A stretch of 64,000 bases of DNA from Bacilli bacterium (GCA_017484205.1 JAFUTO010000018.1:62001-126000); one strand, 5' to 3'; shown: positions 32,502-41,753, counted from the stretch's first letter. The notes: generated by a model not told the origin, from the sequence alone. Program-made: numbers and translations.

Positions 32502-33899
32502 TTACTTTCTATTGCGATATTTTATCACAATTGTATATCTAATATCTTCATTATTATCTATATCAGCGATACTATTCACATCATATTCTAATTCTTTTAA
32601 TGTTTTTATTAATTCATCTTTTGTCATTGCCTCATCACTAACTGAAACCCAATTCTTAACAGTATTATTTGTTTCATCTAACTTATAATATTGATAAACT
32701 TTTGCCTCTGTACTTGAATCTTTAATCGCTCCAGCTATTGGTGCATCAACATAATATGTATTTTCTTGTGACGCACTAGTTGCATTGCTTGGATAATACT
32801 TTCTAGTATTTACAACTTTATACCATTTCCATGTTCTATCTGTAACTGTATAACCAGTTGCTTTTACACAAGTATAACCATTTGATACGTTTCGGCTAAA
32901 ATCATATCCTTCTGATGTAGTTCCTTTTCTAGTTTGATTACTTTCTTCACATGAAGTAGTTGACCAATTACTACGTTTTTCACATACAGCTCCAGAAGCT
33001 GCTTCATTAGTACCATCACATGTATAATGCATTCCTACTGTAGTTTTATAATGTTCATCAGTTCTCAATTCACATGGTATTGGTGATGTAACAGTACCTG
33101 CAAGAGGCTCTGCACTTGCAATATCACTACAATCATATTTATATGGATATGACACCTTTTCTGTCGCATATAAAGTTGTTTCTACAATTGTTCTAAATGC
33201 TGCTGTTGCAGGTTTTACTATAGTAGTATAAGTATTAGTTTTTTCATTTTCACTAGTGTAACCTGCAGGTTGACTTGAAGTATATTCACCATTGTTATAA
33301 TATACTTTAGCTTGTCCTTCTACATACCATTTATATGCTGTTGTTTCATTATCTGGTAATGCATATTCCGCATTTGGTGACTGAGCATAATACTCTTTTA
33401 CATTAGTTGAGTCTGCTTCATTATTTGGATAATATACTTTCGCACCATTTTTTGCGGCCTCTGCCGTAAACAAAATTTGAACATCAGAATTATCTGAAAT
33501 TAGATTATCGATTGTTCCAGTTTTCCATTCATTAAATGATGTAGTTTCTCTTTTACATGATAAAACTGGTGTATATTGATATTTATTTTCTCCAACTTTG
33601 CATACCTTAACAGTTGTTTTTGTTTTATCACATGTAGAAAATACTTTTTGCTTACTACTTGTCTCATTTGCAATTATTCTATCCAATGTATAAGTTCTAC
33701 AATCGCCTATTTCTTCAGGATAATCATTTGTAGCACTTGCATATTTTTTTGAAACATTTGTAATTTCCTCATATAAATTTGTATTGTTCTTTAGCATCAT
33801 AAATATAAGTATACCTATAATTACTAATATTACTACTATAATTGCGATTTTTAACCATGATATATTTTTTCTATCGCCATAATAAGTTTCTTTGTTCAT
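32502..33899 (-). CDS. Bitopic cell-surface protein with Cys-rich and Tyr-repeat ectodomain
   Basis: A 465-residue protein with start at ATG 33899 (Shine-Dalgarno GGGGTGA; a start at 33962 lacks one). A basic cytoplasmic tip is followed by one TM (about 14-36, Ile/Val-rich) and a long ectodomain. The ectodomain contains repeats of a Tyr-rich unit (VYYPNNEADSTNVKEYY, VYYNNGEYTSSQPAGY, RKYYPSNATSASQENTYY) and Cys-containing segments (GDCRTYTL, STCDKTK, VCKVG, SCKRE, YDCSD, YTCDG). It ends in basic RNRK. Family unknown. It is read with the coiled-coil gene 15 bp downstream; the two probably form a common envelope complex (inference). Confidence 0.65.
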   Translation of the reverse strand: MNKETYYGDRKNISWLKIAIIVVILVIIGILIFMMLKNNTNLYEEITNVSKKYASATNDYPEEIGDCRTYTLDRIIANETSSKQKVFSTCDKTKTTVKVCKVGENKYQYTPVLSCKRETTSFNEWKTGTIDNLISDNSDVQILFTAEAAKNGAKVYYPNNEADSTNVKEYYAQSPNAEYALPDNETTAYKWYVEGQAKVYYNNGEYTSSQPAGYTSENEKTNTYTTIVKPATAAFRTIVETTLYATEKVSYPYKYDCSDIASAEPLAGTVTSPIPCELRTDEHYKTTVGMHYTCDGTNEAASGAVCEKRSNWSTTSCEESNQTRKGTTSEGYDFSRNVSNGYTCVKATGYTVTDRTWKWYKVVNTRKYYPSNATSASQENTYYVDAPIAGAIKDSSTEAKVYQYYKLDETNNTVKNWVSVSDEAMTKDELIKTLKELEYDVNSIADIDNNEDIRYTIVIKYRNRK

Positions 33900-33968
33900 A
33901 AATTCACCCCAACTCGCTAATACCATTTTACCATTAAAGCGCTTTTTTTTCAACTTTTTCATGATATT

Positions 33969-34628
33969 TTAATACTTTTTAAAATAAACTTCAATACCCT
34001 TAGCTATAGATTTTGCAATAAGTCTTTGATAATTATCAGTTTTTAGCCTAGATCTTTCACCAGGATTGCTTAAAAAACCCATTTCTACCAACACTCCAGG
34101 TACTTTTACCCTTTTATATAAATAACCATTCGTGACCTCTTTATATTTCCTAGTAGTTTTTAAGTCAGTTCTTAATTGTTTTTGCAATATTTCAGCTAAT
34201 TTAATATTCATATCATTAATATCATCATAAAATACTTGGGCTCCTGTCCACGAAGTCGATGTAGTTGCATTCAAATGAAGTGATAAATACATATCACATC
34301 CAGAATTATTTATAAGTACACTTCTCCTATATAAGTCATCTCTTTTTCTTTGTTTTGAACCTTTGGGCGCTAAATCATAATCTCCTTCTCTTGTTAAATA
34401 TACTACCGCTCCTTTACTTTCTAGTTCACCCTTTAATTTAAAGGCTATTTCCAAATTAATGTCTTCTTCTTTTACTCCTGCATATGTAGCACCTGGATCT
34501 AAACCACCATGACCAGGATCCAAGTAAATACATTTGCCATATAATGAACCATTATCTGCTTTTACAATATCAAACAAAAAAATACCTACTATTAACATAC
34601 TCAACATTAAGATTTTATATTTTGACAT
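33969..34628 (-). CDS. cwlD: CwlD-like N-acetylmuramoyl-L-alanine amidase
   Basis: A 219-residue amidase_3 zinc enzyme with a signal peptide or uncleaved signal anchor (1-24). The Zn/catalytic motifs are DPGHGG, KEEDINLEIA, SLHLNA and VEMGFLSN, in correct order. CwlD with PdaA makes muramic delta-lactam of spore cortex; length (about 220) and compact catalytic-only form match CwlD better than CwlB/LytC. The next gene in the same direction is the bitopic surface-protein gene (the intergene is 69 bp). Its identity as CwlD rather than another amidase_3 rests on size and the other spore genes in the window. Confidence 0.8.
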   Translation of the reverse strand: MSKYKILMLSMLIVGIFLFDIVKADNGSLYGKCIYLDPGHGGLDPGATYAGVKEEDINLEIAFKLKGELESKGAVVYLTREGDYDLAPKGSKQRKRDDLYRRSVLINNSGCDMYLSLHLNATTSTSWTGAQVFYDDINDMNIKLAEILQKQLRTDLKTTRKYKEVTNGYLYKRVKVPGVLVEMGFLSNPGERSRLKTDNYQRLIAKSIAKGIEVYFKKY

Positions 34629-34655
34629 ATAATCACCTACTAATTTTATGAAAAA

Positions 34656-34682
34656 ATATAAAAAAGTAGAATAAATCTACTT
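34656..34682 (-). terminator. Terminator of the pseudouridine synthase gene
   Basis: Minus-strand stem AAGTAGA/TCTACTT (34664-34682), 5-nt loop, followed by T-rich sequence; it overlaps the TAG stop. Confidence 0.75.
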
Positions 34683-35324
34683 AAATAAATTCCAAGGATA
34701 TGTATTTGGCATATCTAAACTAAATTCCATTTTTTCTTTGGTTACAGGATGTATTAGTGATAATTTATAAGAAAACAAAGCAATTTGCTCACCTACTTTG
34801 GCATCTTTATTATATTTTTGGTCACCATATAAAGGGTAATTCCTAGAAGAAAATTGAACCCTTATTTGATGAGATCTTCCTGTTTCTAAATTAATATCAA
34901 CTAAAGACATGCCATCTTTATAATCAACTAATTTATAAGTCAAAACTGCTTCTTTACCTTTTTCACTTACAACTGTCATGTTAGTTTTAGGATTCTTTAA
35001 AAGTTTATCGTTTAATATGCCACCATCTACTTTTCCCATTACTATGGCATAATAACTCTTATCTAAAGTATGATTTCTTACTTGTTCAGATAGTCTAGAA
35101 GCAGCTTTAGAAGTTTTTGCAAATACCATCACACCACCTACGGGTCTATCCAATCTATGAACTAATCCTAGATAGACATTTCCTGGTTTATTATACTTTA
35201 CCTTAATATATTTTTTTAATTCCGTAAGTAAATCTGGGTCTTTACTGTCATCTTCTTGAGTAGGCATATTAATTGGTTTTTCTACAACAAGTATATGATT
35301 ATCTTCATACAATATTTTAATCAT
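34677..35324 (-). CDS. RluA-family pseudouridine synthase
   Basis: A 215-residue protein; ATG 35324 is chosen because it starts the conserved segment IKILYEDNHILVVEKPINM. The catalytic motif is GLVHRLDRPVGGVMVFAKT (Asp in HRLDRP). SGRSHQIRVQFSS corresponds to the family GRxHQIRxH motif (Gln-Phe replaces His). There is no S4 domain, so it is like the RluC/D-like short forms YjbO or RluE. It makes pseudouridine in an RNA not identifiable from sequence. It overlaps the methyltransferase gene by 8 bp, suggesting a joint rRNA-modification operon. Confidence 0.9.
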   Translation of the reverse strand: MIKILYEDNHILVVEKPINMPTQEDDSKDPDLLTELKKYIKVKYNKPGNVYLGLVHRLDRPVGGVMVFAKTSKAASRLSEQVRNHTLDKSYYAIVMGKVDGGILNDKLLKNPKTNMTVVSEKGKEAVLTYKLVDYKDGMSLVDINLETGRSHQIRVQFSSRNYPLYGDQKYNKDAKVGEQIALFSYKLSLIHPVTKEKMEFSLDMPNTYPWNLFK

Positions 35325-36189
35325 TTGAAACCCATCTTCCATATATACCACAAGGTAAAACTAAATTATCTCTTTTAATTGGTAAAGCTACTTCACCACT
35401 CTCGACTTTGCCATTTGGATAAATGGGCAATATTGTTGTTTTTAAAATATTATCTAAAACTGTACTAGATATACCAGTTGTATATGAATTAATTAAGAAA
35501 AACAAAGGCTCATCACTTAATATTTTCATACATGCTTCTATTAGAGTATAGAGATTTTTTTCAAATTTCCAAGTCTCACCATTTGGACCTCTTCCATAAC
35601 TGGGTGGATCCATTATAATTGCATCGTATTTATTGCCCCTTCTTGCTTCTCTTTCAACAAATTTTAAACAATCATCTACTATAAAACGAATAACATTATT
35701 TTCTAAATGAGATAATTTCATATTTTCTTTCGCCCATTCAACCATACCTTTAGAAGCATCAACATGGACTACATCTGCGCCTGCATAACTAGAAGCCATA
35801 GTGGCTCCTCCCGTATAAGCAAATAAATTTAGAACTTTTATTTTTCTATTGCTTTTCTTTATTTTATCTATGATAAAATCCCAATTAGTTGCCTGTTCTG
35901 GAAATAAACCGGTATGTTTAAAGTTAGTTGGACTTACTTTAAATGTTAACTCTTTATAGTTAATTGTCCAATAATCATCTAACTTCTTTTTAAAATCCCA
36001 GTATCCTCCGCCTTTATTACTTCTATGATAAAAACCATCAGGATTTTTCCAAGTGTCATTATAATCAACTTCCCATATTGCTTGTGGATCTGGTCTCCTT
36101 AAAATAACATTCCCCCATCTTTCTAGTTTTTCACCATTACCAGCATCTAAACATTCATAATCTTTCCATTCATTGCTAACTTTCAACAT
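35317..36189 (-). CDS. Class I SAM-dependent rRNA methyltransferase-like protein
   Basis: A 290-residue Rossmann-fold methyltransferase. The SAM motif I is VLNLFAYTGGATMASSYAGA (about 120-140), with Asp at VHVDASK and the catalytic DPPSYGRGPNG (N/DPPY type, about 197). This resembles the RlmI/RlmK/YccW C-terminal domain without the PUA domain. The start is supported by context only (ATG after TATATGTTG). Likely target: ribosomal RNA cytosine or guanine. Next gene overlaps by 8 bp. Confidence 0.8.
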   Translation of the reverse strand: MLKVSNEWKDYECLDAGNGEKLERWGNVILRRPDPQAIWEVDYNDTWKNPDGFYHRSNKGGGYWDFKKKLDDYWTINYKELTFKVSPTNFKHTGLFPEQATNWDFIIDKIKKSNRKIKVLNLFAYTGGATMASSYAGADVVHVDASKGMVEWAKENMKLSHLENNVIRFIVDDCLKFVEREARRGNKYDAIIMDPPSYGRGPNGETWKFEKNLYTLIEACMKILSDEPLFFLINSYTTGISSTVLDNILKTTILPIYPNGKVESGEVALPIKRDNLVLPCGIYGRWVSND

Positions 36190-36212
36190 ATAACCACCAC
36201 ACTAATTATATA

Positions 36213-36239
36213 ACAAAAGCAGACTTTAGTAAATCTGCT
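36213..36239 (-). terminator. Terminator of the ASCH gene
   Basis: Minus-strand stem AGCAGA/TCTGCT (36218-36239), 10-nt loop, followed by TTTG TTAT. Weaker than others because the T tract is short. Confidence 0.5.
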
Positions 36240-36630
36240 AGTCTTTGTAATCATAATTCCATAAGCTTAATTTGCCATTAATATCTATTGGTTTTACCTT
36301 TTCTACATTTTCTAATTTAAATCCATAACCTTTCCAGTTTAAATCATTTATTATATTACTGTATACTAAAGGATTCTTTCTATTTAACATTTTTCTTGAT
36401 TCTTCATCTACCAAAATACAATCAGTTAGTGTAGCTTTAGCTATTATGCAGCCACTGGGATAATCTAAATTATAGCATTCAAATTTCTTCATAGCTTTTT
36501 TATCTATTCCCTTACCTGCATGAATAAGAATATCGCCTCTATATTTAGTTTTCCATGTTCTAAACTCATATTCTTTTATTCCCTCAGCTATTAAAGAAGC
36601 CCATGGTTGTTTAATCGTTATTACTTTCAT
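36238..36630 (-). CDS. ASCH-domain protein
   Basis: A 130-residue protein covering one ASCH (PUA-like RNA-binding) domain: MKVITIKQPWASLIAEGIKE, YRGDILIHAGKG, YPSGCIIAKATLTDCI. ATG 36630 follows TAGGGA; a longer frame to 36651 lacks support. ASCH proteins bind RNA or modified nucleotides; some hydrolyse acetylated cytidine. It overlaps the Nudix gene by 20 bp, so both are co-translated and may act in nucleotide housekeeping. Confidence 0.8.
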   Translation of the reverse strand: MKVITIKQPWASLIAEGIKEYEFRTWKTKYRGDILIHAGKGIDKKAMKKFECYNLDYPSGCIIAKATLTDCILVDEESRKMLNRKNPLVYSNIINDLNWKGYGFKLENVEKVKPIDINGKLSLWNYDYKD

Positions 36631-37045
36631 ACTTTTCCCTATATCTATCAATAAAGTGTTTAGTTGGACTATATATGTTATCTGGTAAATTATTCAAATC
36701 AAACCATTTCCACTCATCTATTTTATCTGGCTCCATTTCTTTTAATTCACCACTATATTTATGTGCGATTATTTGAATAGTAACATAATGCCTATCACTA
36801 CTTATATCATCCATCGCATTAAAAACATCTAAATTTTCTATATCTAAATTAGTTTCTTCTTTTACTTCTCTAATTGCACATTCAAACATTGTTTCATCAT
36901 ATTCTTGTTTGCCACCTGGGAAAGTCCAACTATCTGGTTCATATATTCCGCCTGTATCTTTGCTTTTAATCGCGCGATGGCCTAATAAAACTTTATTTCC
37001 ATCCTTTATCAGAACTCCTATTCCTACTTTTATCACATTATTCAT
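36611..37045 (-). CDS. Nudix hydrolase
   Basis: A 144-residue Nudix protein. Its Nudix box begins GGKQEYDETMFECAIREV, followed by KEETNLDI (G x5 E x7 REUxEExGU with one change in the last part: Asn-Leu for Gly-U). The core HRAIKSKDTGG insert and PDSWTFPGGK resemble MutT/NUDT1-like cleaning or ADP-ribose enzymes. Start ATG 37045 follows AGGAAGTGG. Substrate not predictable. Confidence 0.88.
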   Translation of the reverse strand: MNNVIKVGIGVLIKDGNKVLLGHRAIKSKDTGGIYEPDSWTFPGGKQEYDETMFECAIREVKEETNLDIENLDVFNAMDDISSDRHYVTIQIIAHKYSGELKEMEPDKIDEWKWFDLNNLPDNIYSPTKHFIDRYREKYESNND

Positions 37046-37086
37046 AAAACCACTTCCTATAATTATTTTATCATAAATGAGGATAA

Positions 37087-37112
37087 AGAAAAACCTTGGA
37101 AAATTCCAAGGT
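37087..37112 (-). terminator. Terminator after rpsI
   Basis: Minus-strand stem ACCTTGGAA/TTCCAAGGT (37093-37112), then TTTTTC. Confidence 0.88.
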
Positions 37113-37122
37113 AACCTGCATA

Positions 37123-37533
37123 TTATCTCTTTGAGAATTGTGGTGCACGACGTGCAGCTTTAAGTCCTGGTTTCTTTCTTTCTTTCATTCTTGGATCACG
37201 AGTAACAAATCCAGCTCTTTTTAAAGTAGTTCTATAACTATCTTCATTACCTTCATTTGCTTTATCATATTCTAATAATGCTCTTGTGATACCTAAACGA
37301 ATAGCACCAGTAGCTCCAGTGAAACCTCCACCTTTTACAGTGGCTTCAATATCAAATGTATTTTCATTGTTAGTAGCAGTTAATGGTTGCATTAAGTCCA
37401 TTACATTTGTTTCGTAAGGGAAGAAATCTCTAACGTCTCTACCATTTACTGTGATTTTTCCTTTGCCAGGAACCATTCTTACACGAGCAACTGTAGATTT
37501 TCTACGTCCAGTTCCAATATATACTTTTTCCAT
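37123..37533 (-). CDS. rpsI: 30S ribosomal protein S9
   Basis: A 136-residue uS9. The C-terminal tail [17 protein letters not shown] is the tail that contacts P-site tRNA, ending SKR as in nearly all bacteria. The N-terminus has [12 protein letters not shown]. It lies 9 bp after rplM, the standard rplM-rpsI pair, followed by a strong terminator. Confidence 0.97.
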   Translation of the reverse strand: MEKVYIGTGRRKSTVARVRMVPGKGKITVNGRDVRDFFPYETNVMDLMQPLTATNNENTFDIEATVKGGGFTGATGAIRLGITRALLEYDKANEGNEDSYRTTLKRAGFVTRDPRMKERKKPGLKAARRAPQFSKR

Positions 37534-37542
37534 TTAAACCTC

Positions 37543-37977
37543 CTACTTAACCTTCATTTCTTTAGGTTGTTGTGCAGCATGTGGATGTGTATCCTCTGCG
37601 TAAACAAATAATTTTTTATACATTTGACGTCCTAATCTTCCTTTTGGAAGCATTCCTTTAACGGCTCTTTCAACCATTTCAACAGGATATTTTTCTCTCA
37701 TTTCACGTGCAGTTCTTTCTCTTAAACCACCAGTATATCCACTATGATTATAATACATTTTGTCATCTAATTTGTTTCCAGTTAAATTAACTTTAGAAGC
37801 ATTGATAACAATTACATAATCTCCGCAATCAACATGAGGAGTATATGTAGGTTTGTGTTTTCCACGAAGTACATGAGCACATTTAGTAGCTAATCGACCT
37901 AAATTAATATCTTCAGCATCGATTACATACCAATTTCTCACTACTTCTTCTTTTTTTTGCATATAACTATCTTTCAT
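37543..37977 (-). CDS. rplM: 50S ribosomal protein L13
   Basis: A 144-residue uL13. Start ATG 37977 is chosen because AAGGAAAA lies just upstream and the length then matches the usual 142-147 residues. Motifs: [43 protein letters not shown]. The L13-leader-like RNA upstream probably mediates autoregulation, as in other Bacillota. Confidence 0.97.
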   Translation of the reverse strand: MKDSYMQKKEEVVRNWYVIDAEDINLGRLATKCAHVLRGKHKPTYTPHVDCGDYVIVINASKVNLTGNKLDDKMYYNHSGYTGGLRERTAREMREKYPVEMVERAVKGMLPKGRLGRQMYKKLFVYAEDTHPHAAQQPKEMKVK

Positions 37978-37984
37978 GCTATAT

Positions 37985-38047
37985 TTTCCTTTCTCCATTA
38001 CATTAAGTGGTGTCCCAAGCCACTCGATGTGGGATAAAAATGTACCA
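37985..38047 (-). promoter_or_regulatory. L13 (rplM) leader RNA
   Basis: The minus-strand 5' leader of rplM contains TGGTACATTTTTATCCCAC and the hairpin GTGGCTTGGGACACCAC, matching my recollection of the L13 ribosomal-protein leader of Bacillota. Probable autoregulatory site for L13. Confidence 0.7.
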
Positions 38048-38053
38048 GTATTA

Positions 38054-38082
38054 ATTATATTAGAAAACTATGTTAAAGTCAA
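38054..38082 (-). promoter_or_regulatory. Promoter of rplM-rpsI
   Basis: Minus-strand TTGACT (38077-38082), 17-bp spacer, TATAAT (38054-38059). Confidence 0.85.
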
Positions 38083-38124
38083 TAAAAATATGCTAATTTA
38101 TTGAGGAAAATACATAAATTTTAC

Positions 38125-38151
38125 TAAAAAAGATAGGTATAATACTTATCT
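38125..38151 (-). terminator. Terminator after truA
   Basis: Minus-strand inverted repeat AGATAAGTAT/ATACCTATCT (38151-38131, one mismatch), then six T. It overlaps the end of truA. Confidence 0.6.
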
Positions 38152-38880
38152 ATAATAAACATCTTTCAAATATAGTCCTTCAGCAGGAGCAGTTTTACCT
38201 GCTTCTTTTCTATCATGGGCTTCAAAAATTTCTTTAATATTTTCTATTTTTCTTTTACCTTCGCCCACTTCAATAAGCACTCCAACTATATTTCTCACCA
38301 TATATCTTAAAAAGCCAGTTCCAACAAAAGTCATAGTTAAAACATCATTTTCTAACCTCACATCAGTTTTGATTATAGTTCTTTCATAATTATCTCTTAT
38401 ATCATCTGCTGCAGTGAAAGATTTAAAATCGTGTGTTCCTTCAAAGAACTTAATAGCTTTTTCTATTTTTTCTATATCAAGTTTTTTATTATATTGATAA
38501 ATATAATCTTTTTCGATTGGATTATATTCACCCATATTTATTTTATATATGTATTCTTTATTTTTTACATTATATCTAGCATGAAAATCATCTTCTACTT
38601 CTTCTACCTTTTTGACATAGATATCGTTAGGTAGCATACTATTCATAGCCATTTTAAGTTTATCTGAAGTTATATTTATTTTTAAATCAAAATGTGCTTT
38701 TTGATTTAACGCATGGACACCTCTATCAGTTCTACCAGAAGCTGAAATAGATACACTATTATTATCATTAATAATAGTTAATACTTTTTCGACTTCTTCT
38801 TGAATTGTTCTTACATTCACTTGTTTTTGATAACCATTATATTTAGAACCATCATATGAAAATGTTATTAAATATCTCAT
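38146..38880 (-). CDS. truA: tRNA pseudouridine synthase A
   Basis: A 244-residue TruA, which modifies U38-U40 of the tRNA anticodon arm. The catalytic Asp lies in ASGRTDRGVHAL, and the RYMVRNIVGVL motif is typical. Usual length. Overlaps the EcfT gene by 4 bp, as in the conserved ecfA1-ecfA2-ecfT-truA order of Bacillota. Confidence 0.97.
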   Translation of the reverse strand: MRYLITFSYDGSKYNGYQKQVNVRTIQEEVEKVLTIINDNNSVSISASGRTDRGVHALNQKAHFDLKINITSDKLKMAMNSMLPNDIYVKKVEEVEDDFHARYNVKNKEYIYKINMGEYNPIEKDYIYQYNKKLDIEKIEKAIKFFEGTHDFKSFTAADDIRDNYERTIIKTDVRLENDVLTMTFVGTGFLRYMVRNIVGVLIEVGEGKRKIENIKEIFEAHDRKEAGKTAPAEGLYLKDVYYR

Positions 38881-39635
38881 ATAACCATTATACTCCTTGC
38901 AATTAATGTAACTAAAAGTACAATATGAATAGAAACTAAATATGTATCATAAAATCCCCATTTATTTTGTCTAAAATTAGTTCTTTTCTTATGAATACTA
39001 AATAATCTAACCTCCATTGCATCGCCTAATTCATCTGCTCTTTTTATCGTTAGAACAAACATGGGAATAATAAGCGCTTTTATAGCTACAAATCTACTTT
39101 TAATACTAGAACTATTATAGTCAATACCTCTACAAGCTTGTGATTTTAATATCTTATTTGCTTCATCTATTATTGTTGGTATAAATCTTAAAGCTATTGA
39201 AATAGACAAAGCCATTCTATTAACTGGAATTCTAAATATTTTTAATGGTGATAAAAACTTTTCTAATCCATAAGTTATTTCAGTAGGTGGGGTTGTTAAT
39301 GTAAGTATACTTGTATATAAAACAAGTAATACAATACGCGATAACATTACCAAAGTTGTTTCAAAATATACATTAAAAATCATATTTATTATTATAGTAA
39401 ATAATAGTATAAATCTTAATGATTTAATTGTTTTAAAAAAATATTTTAAAGGAATATGTGAATTTGCAATCATTAGCATTACAAGTATAAATAATATTAA
39501 ATTAAGTAACATTGTTGTAGAAAACAAACACATTATGACAAATGCCATTGTGCATATTACTTTAGCTAATGGATTCATCAAATGGACACGAGATCTAACA
39601 GGATAATATTTTCCTATAGTTATATTATTTAGCAT
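38877..39635 (-). CDS. ecfT: Energy-coupling factor transporter transmembrane protein EcfT
   Basis: A 252-residue CbiQ-family membrane protein with about five TMs and the two coupling-helix Ala-Arg-Gly-like motifs: QACRGIDY (about 167) and a MEVRLF signature (about 208). It forms the scaffold linking EcfA ATPases to vitamin-binding S components. It overlaps EcfA2 by 11 bp. Confidence 0.93.
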   Translation of the reverse strand: MLNNITIGKYYPVRSRVHLMNPLAKVICTMAFVIMCLFSTTMLLNLILFILVMLMIANSHIPLKYFFKTIKSLRFILLFTIIINMIFNVYFETTLVMLSRIVLLVLYTSILTLTTPPTEITYGLEKFLSPLKIFRIPVNRMALSISIALRFIPTIIDEANKILKSQACRGIDYNSSSIKSRFVAIKALIIPMFVLTIKRADELGDAMEVRLFSIHKKRTNFRQNKWGFYDTYLVSIHIVLLVTLIARSIMVI

Positions 39636-40476
39636 ATCTATATATATCCTTTAATAAATCATTTACATCATCTCTGTATCCCATTTTTATTCCTTTTTTC
39701 TTTAATACTTTATATGAAAATTCAACTACTTTAGGCATAGGTATATTGAATTCTTTTAAAACTGCTGGATTAGCTAAAGTGTCATATTTACTTCCTGTAA
39801 GTATTAAATTACCTTTATCTAATAAAATCACATAATCAGATATATTATGGATAAAATCAATATCATGTGAAATTATTATTATTGTTTTATTATATCTATT
39901 TTTAAGCATTCTAATTAGTTTTATTAAGTTCTTTTTACTATCATAATCTAATCCTATAGTTGGTTCATCAAATACAATAATTTTAGGATTAAATACTAAA
40001 ATAGAAGCAATAGCCACTTTTCTTTGCTCGCCATTTGATAATTTAAATGGATCTCTTTCAAGATAACTATCATCTAATCCTACCATTTTCAAAGCATCAC
40101 TTACTCTTTTATCTAATTCATTAGTTCTATAATTAAAACTAAGTAAACCAAATTCAATTTCTTTTTTTACAGTTAAATTAAAGAATTGCTCTTCTGGAAA
40201 TTGGAAAACTATACCAACTTTTCTTCTTAATTGATTTATATTTTTGATATAACCTTTATTAGCGATTATATCTTTATCTACAATAACTTTTCCTTTAGTA
40301 GGAACTAAAAGTGAATTTAAAAGTTCAATTAGAGTTGTTTTTCCTGACCCTGATGTGCCAATAAGTGCGTTTATTTGACTGTCTTGAATAACTAAATTAA
40401 TATCTTTTAAAGCAACTTTCTTTAAAGCTGTTTTAGGATTATATACATAACTTACATTTTCATATTTTATTTCCAT
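39625..40476 (-). CDS. ecfA2: Energy-coupling factor transporter ATP-binding protein EcfA2
   Basis: A 283-residue ABC ATPase. Walker A GTSGSGKT, Q-loop FQFPEEQFF, signature LSNGEQRKVAIAS, Walker B KIIVFDEPTIGLD, switch His in IIISHDI. The longer length and the FPEEQ segment match EcfA2 rather than EcfA1. With EcfA1 it powers group II ECF vitamin importers, whose S components are encoded elsewhere. Confidence 0.93.
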   Translation of the reverse strand: MEIKYENVSYVYNPKTALKKVALKDINLVIQDSQINALIGTSGSGKTTLIELLNSLLVPTKGKVIVDKDIIANKGYIKNINQLRRKVGIVFQFPEEQFFNLTVKKEIEFGLLSFNYRTNELDKRVSDALKMVGLDDSYLERDPFKLSNGEQRKVAIASILVFNPKIIVFDEPTIGLDYDSKKNLIKLIRMLKNRYNKTIIIISHDIDFIHNISDYVILLDKGNLILTGSKYDTLANPAVLKEFNIPMPKVVEFSYKVLKKKGIKMGYRDDVNDLLKDIYRYAK

Positions 40477-41273
40477 ATTTTATCCACCAACTCATCTATA
40501 TCTAACACTATATCATCTACTAAACCATAGTATTTTAATTTATATGATAAATCAACAACAAAAGGCAACTCTAAACCATTGTTTTTAAATAACTTTTCTT
40601 TTCTTAGCAATTCTTTTGTTGGCCCCTGGTCCTTTATTTCACCATCATTTAAAACAATTATATTAGAACCATATAATAGTTCTTCTGAATTATGTGTAAT
40701 GTTAATAATAGTTAATCCTTCTTTATTTAAATTTGTAAGTATTCTTAATACATCATCTCTTCTATTATTATCAATCATATCTAATGCTTCATCTAATATT
40801 AATATTTTAGGTTTTATTACTAAAGCACTAGCTAATGAAACTAATTCCTTTTGGCCACCACTTAAGCTATGAGGTTCTTTTTCCATAATATTCTCTATAT
40901 TTAGTAGTGCACCTATTTCTTTTACTCTTTGCCTAATTTCTTTCTTTTCATAGTTCATATTTTCCAATGAAAAAGCAATTTCATCCATTACTGTTTCAGA
41001 CACAAATTGATTATCTGGATTTTCAAATACAATACCAATTTTACTTCTTATTTCTTTATAAGTATCTTGTGACATAGCAATATTATCTACTTTGATTTCA
41101 CCTTCAGCTTTATATAAACCTACGATAATTTTCATTAAAGTACTTTTACCAGAACCATTTGAACCTATTATTGAAGTAAAACTACCTTTTTCTATTTCCA
41201 AATTAAATTTATTAAATATTTGTTTAGCATCATATCCAAAATCTAAATTTTTAATACTTATAATTGATTCCAT
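40467..41273 (-). CDS. ecfA1: Energy-coupling factor transporter ATP-binding protein EcfA1
   Basis: A 268-residue ABC ATPase; ATG 41273 follows GGTGATT. Walker A GSNGSGKS, Q-loop VFENPDNQFV, signature LSGGQKELVSLAS, Walker B ILILDEALDMID (Glu-Ala-Leu in place of Glu-Pro-Thr), switch His in INITHN. It overlaps EcfA2 by 10 bp. Confidence 0.93.
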   Translation of the reverse strand: MESIISIKNLDFGYDAKQIFNKFNLEIEKGSFTSIIGSNGSGKSTLMKIIVGLYKAEGEIKVDNIAMSQDTYKEIRSKIGIVFENPDNQFVSETVMDEIAFSLENMNYEKKEIRQRVKEIGALLNIENIMEKEPHSLSGGQKELVSLASALVIKPKILILDEALDMIDNNRRDDVLRILTNLNKEGLTIINITHNSEELLYGSNIIVLNDGEIKDQGPTKELLRKEKLFKNNGLELPFVVDLSYKLKYYGLVDDIVLDIDELVDKIWK

Positions 41274-41320
41274 AATAATCACCACTAGAAATATTATACT
41301 ATATTTACTTTTACTTTAAA

Positions 41321-41347
41321 AGAAAAAAGTTGCCTTTAAGCAACTTT
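41321..41347 (-). terminator. Terminator of the 138-residue gene
   Basis: Minus-strand stem AAAGTTGC/GCAACTTT (41326-41347), 6-nt loop, T-rich tail. It separates the SDR pair from the ECF module. Confidence 0.8.
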
Positions 41348-41752
41348 ATTATCATCATATATAGGGTAAATTGGTAACCCATAATTATTATCCATTTTTA
41401 TTATCTTTTCTTTTCTATCTTTAATAGCTATTTCCTTATTTATTCTAGGACTCATACTATATATTTTTAATAGTTTTTCAGCACTTGTATAAATATAAGG
41501 TAGTCTTCTCTTTTTAATAACCTTTTTAGTTGCTTTCAAAACTGGTTTTAATTCTTGTGGCTTACTATTATGGTTAGCTTGAAAACTTTTAATAGTATTT
41601 ATTTCACTTATCTTCTTATTATATTCAATTATCAAATCATATTTTACTTTATTATCTTCAACGCTTTCAATCATATTTTTTATACGATTTAAATAATTGT
41701 TATCACTGTCAATAGTAATATATGAAATATAACTTCTTATTTGACCTATCAT
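41336..41752 (-). CDS. Uncharacterised basic protein (138 residues)
   Basis: A soluble, Lys/Ile/Asn-rich protein with no signal, TM or recognised motif. Helical N-terminal half (about 1-60); a basic patch KATKKVIKKRRLPYIYT at about 75-91. It starts one base after the SDR stop, so it is translationally coupled to it. Nothing in the sequence assigns function. Confidence 0.55.
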   Translation of the reverse strand: MIGQIRSYISYITIDSDNNYLNRIKNMIESVEDNKVKYDLIIEYNKKISEINTIKSFQANHNSKPQELKPVLKATKKVIKKRRLPYIYTSAEKLLKIYSMSPRINKEIAIKDRKEKIIKMDNNYGLPIYPIYDDNKVA

Positions 41753-41753
41753 A

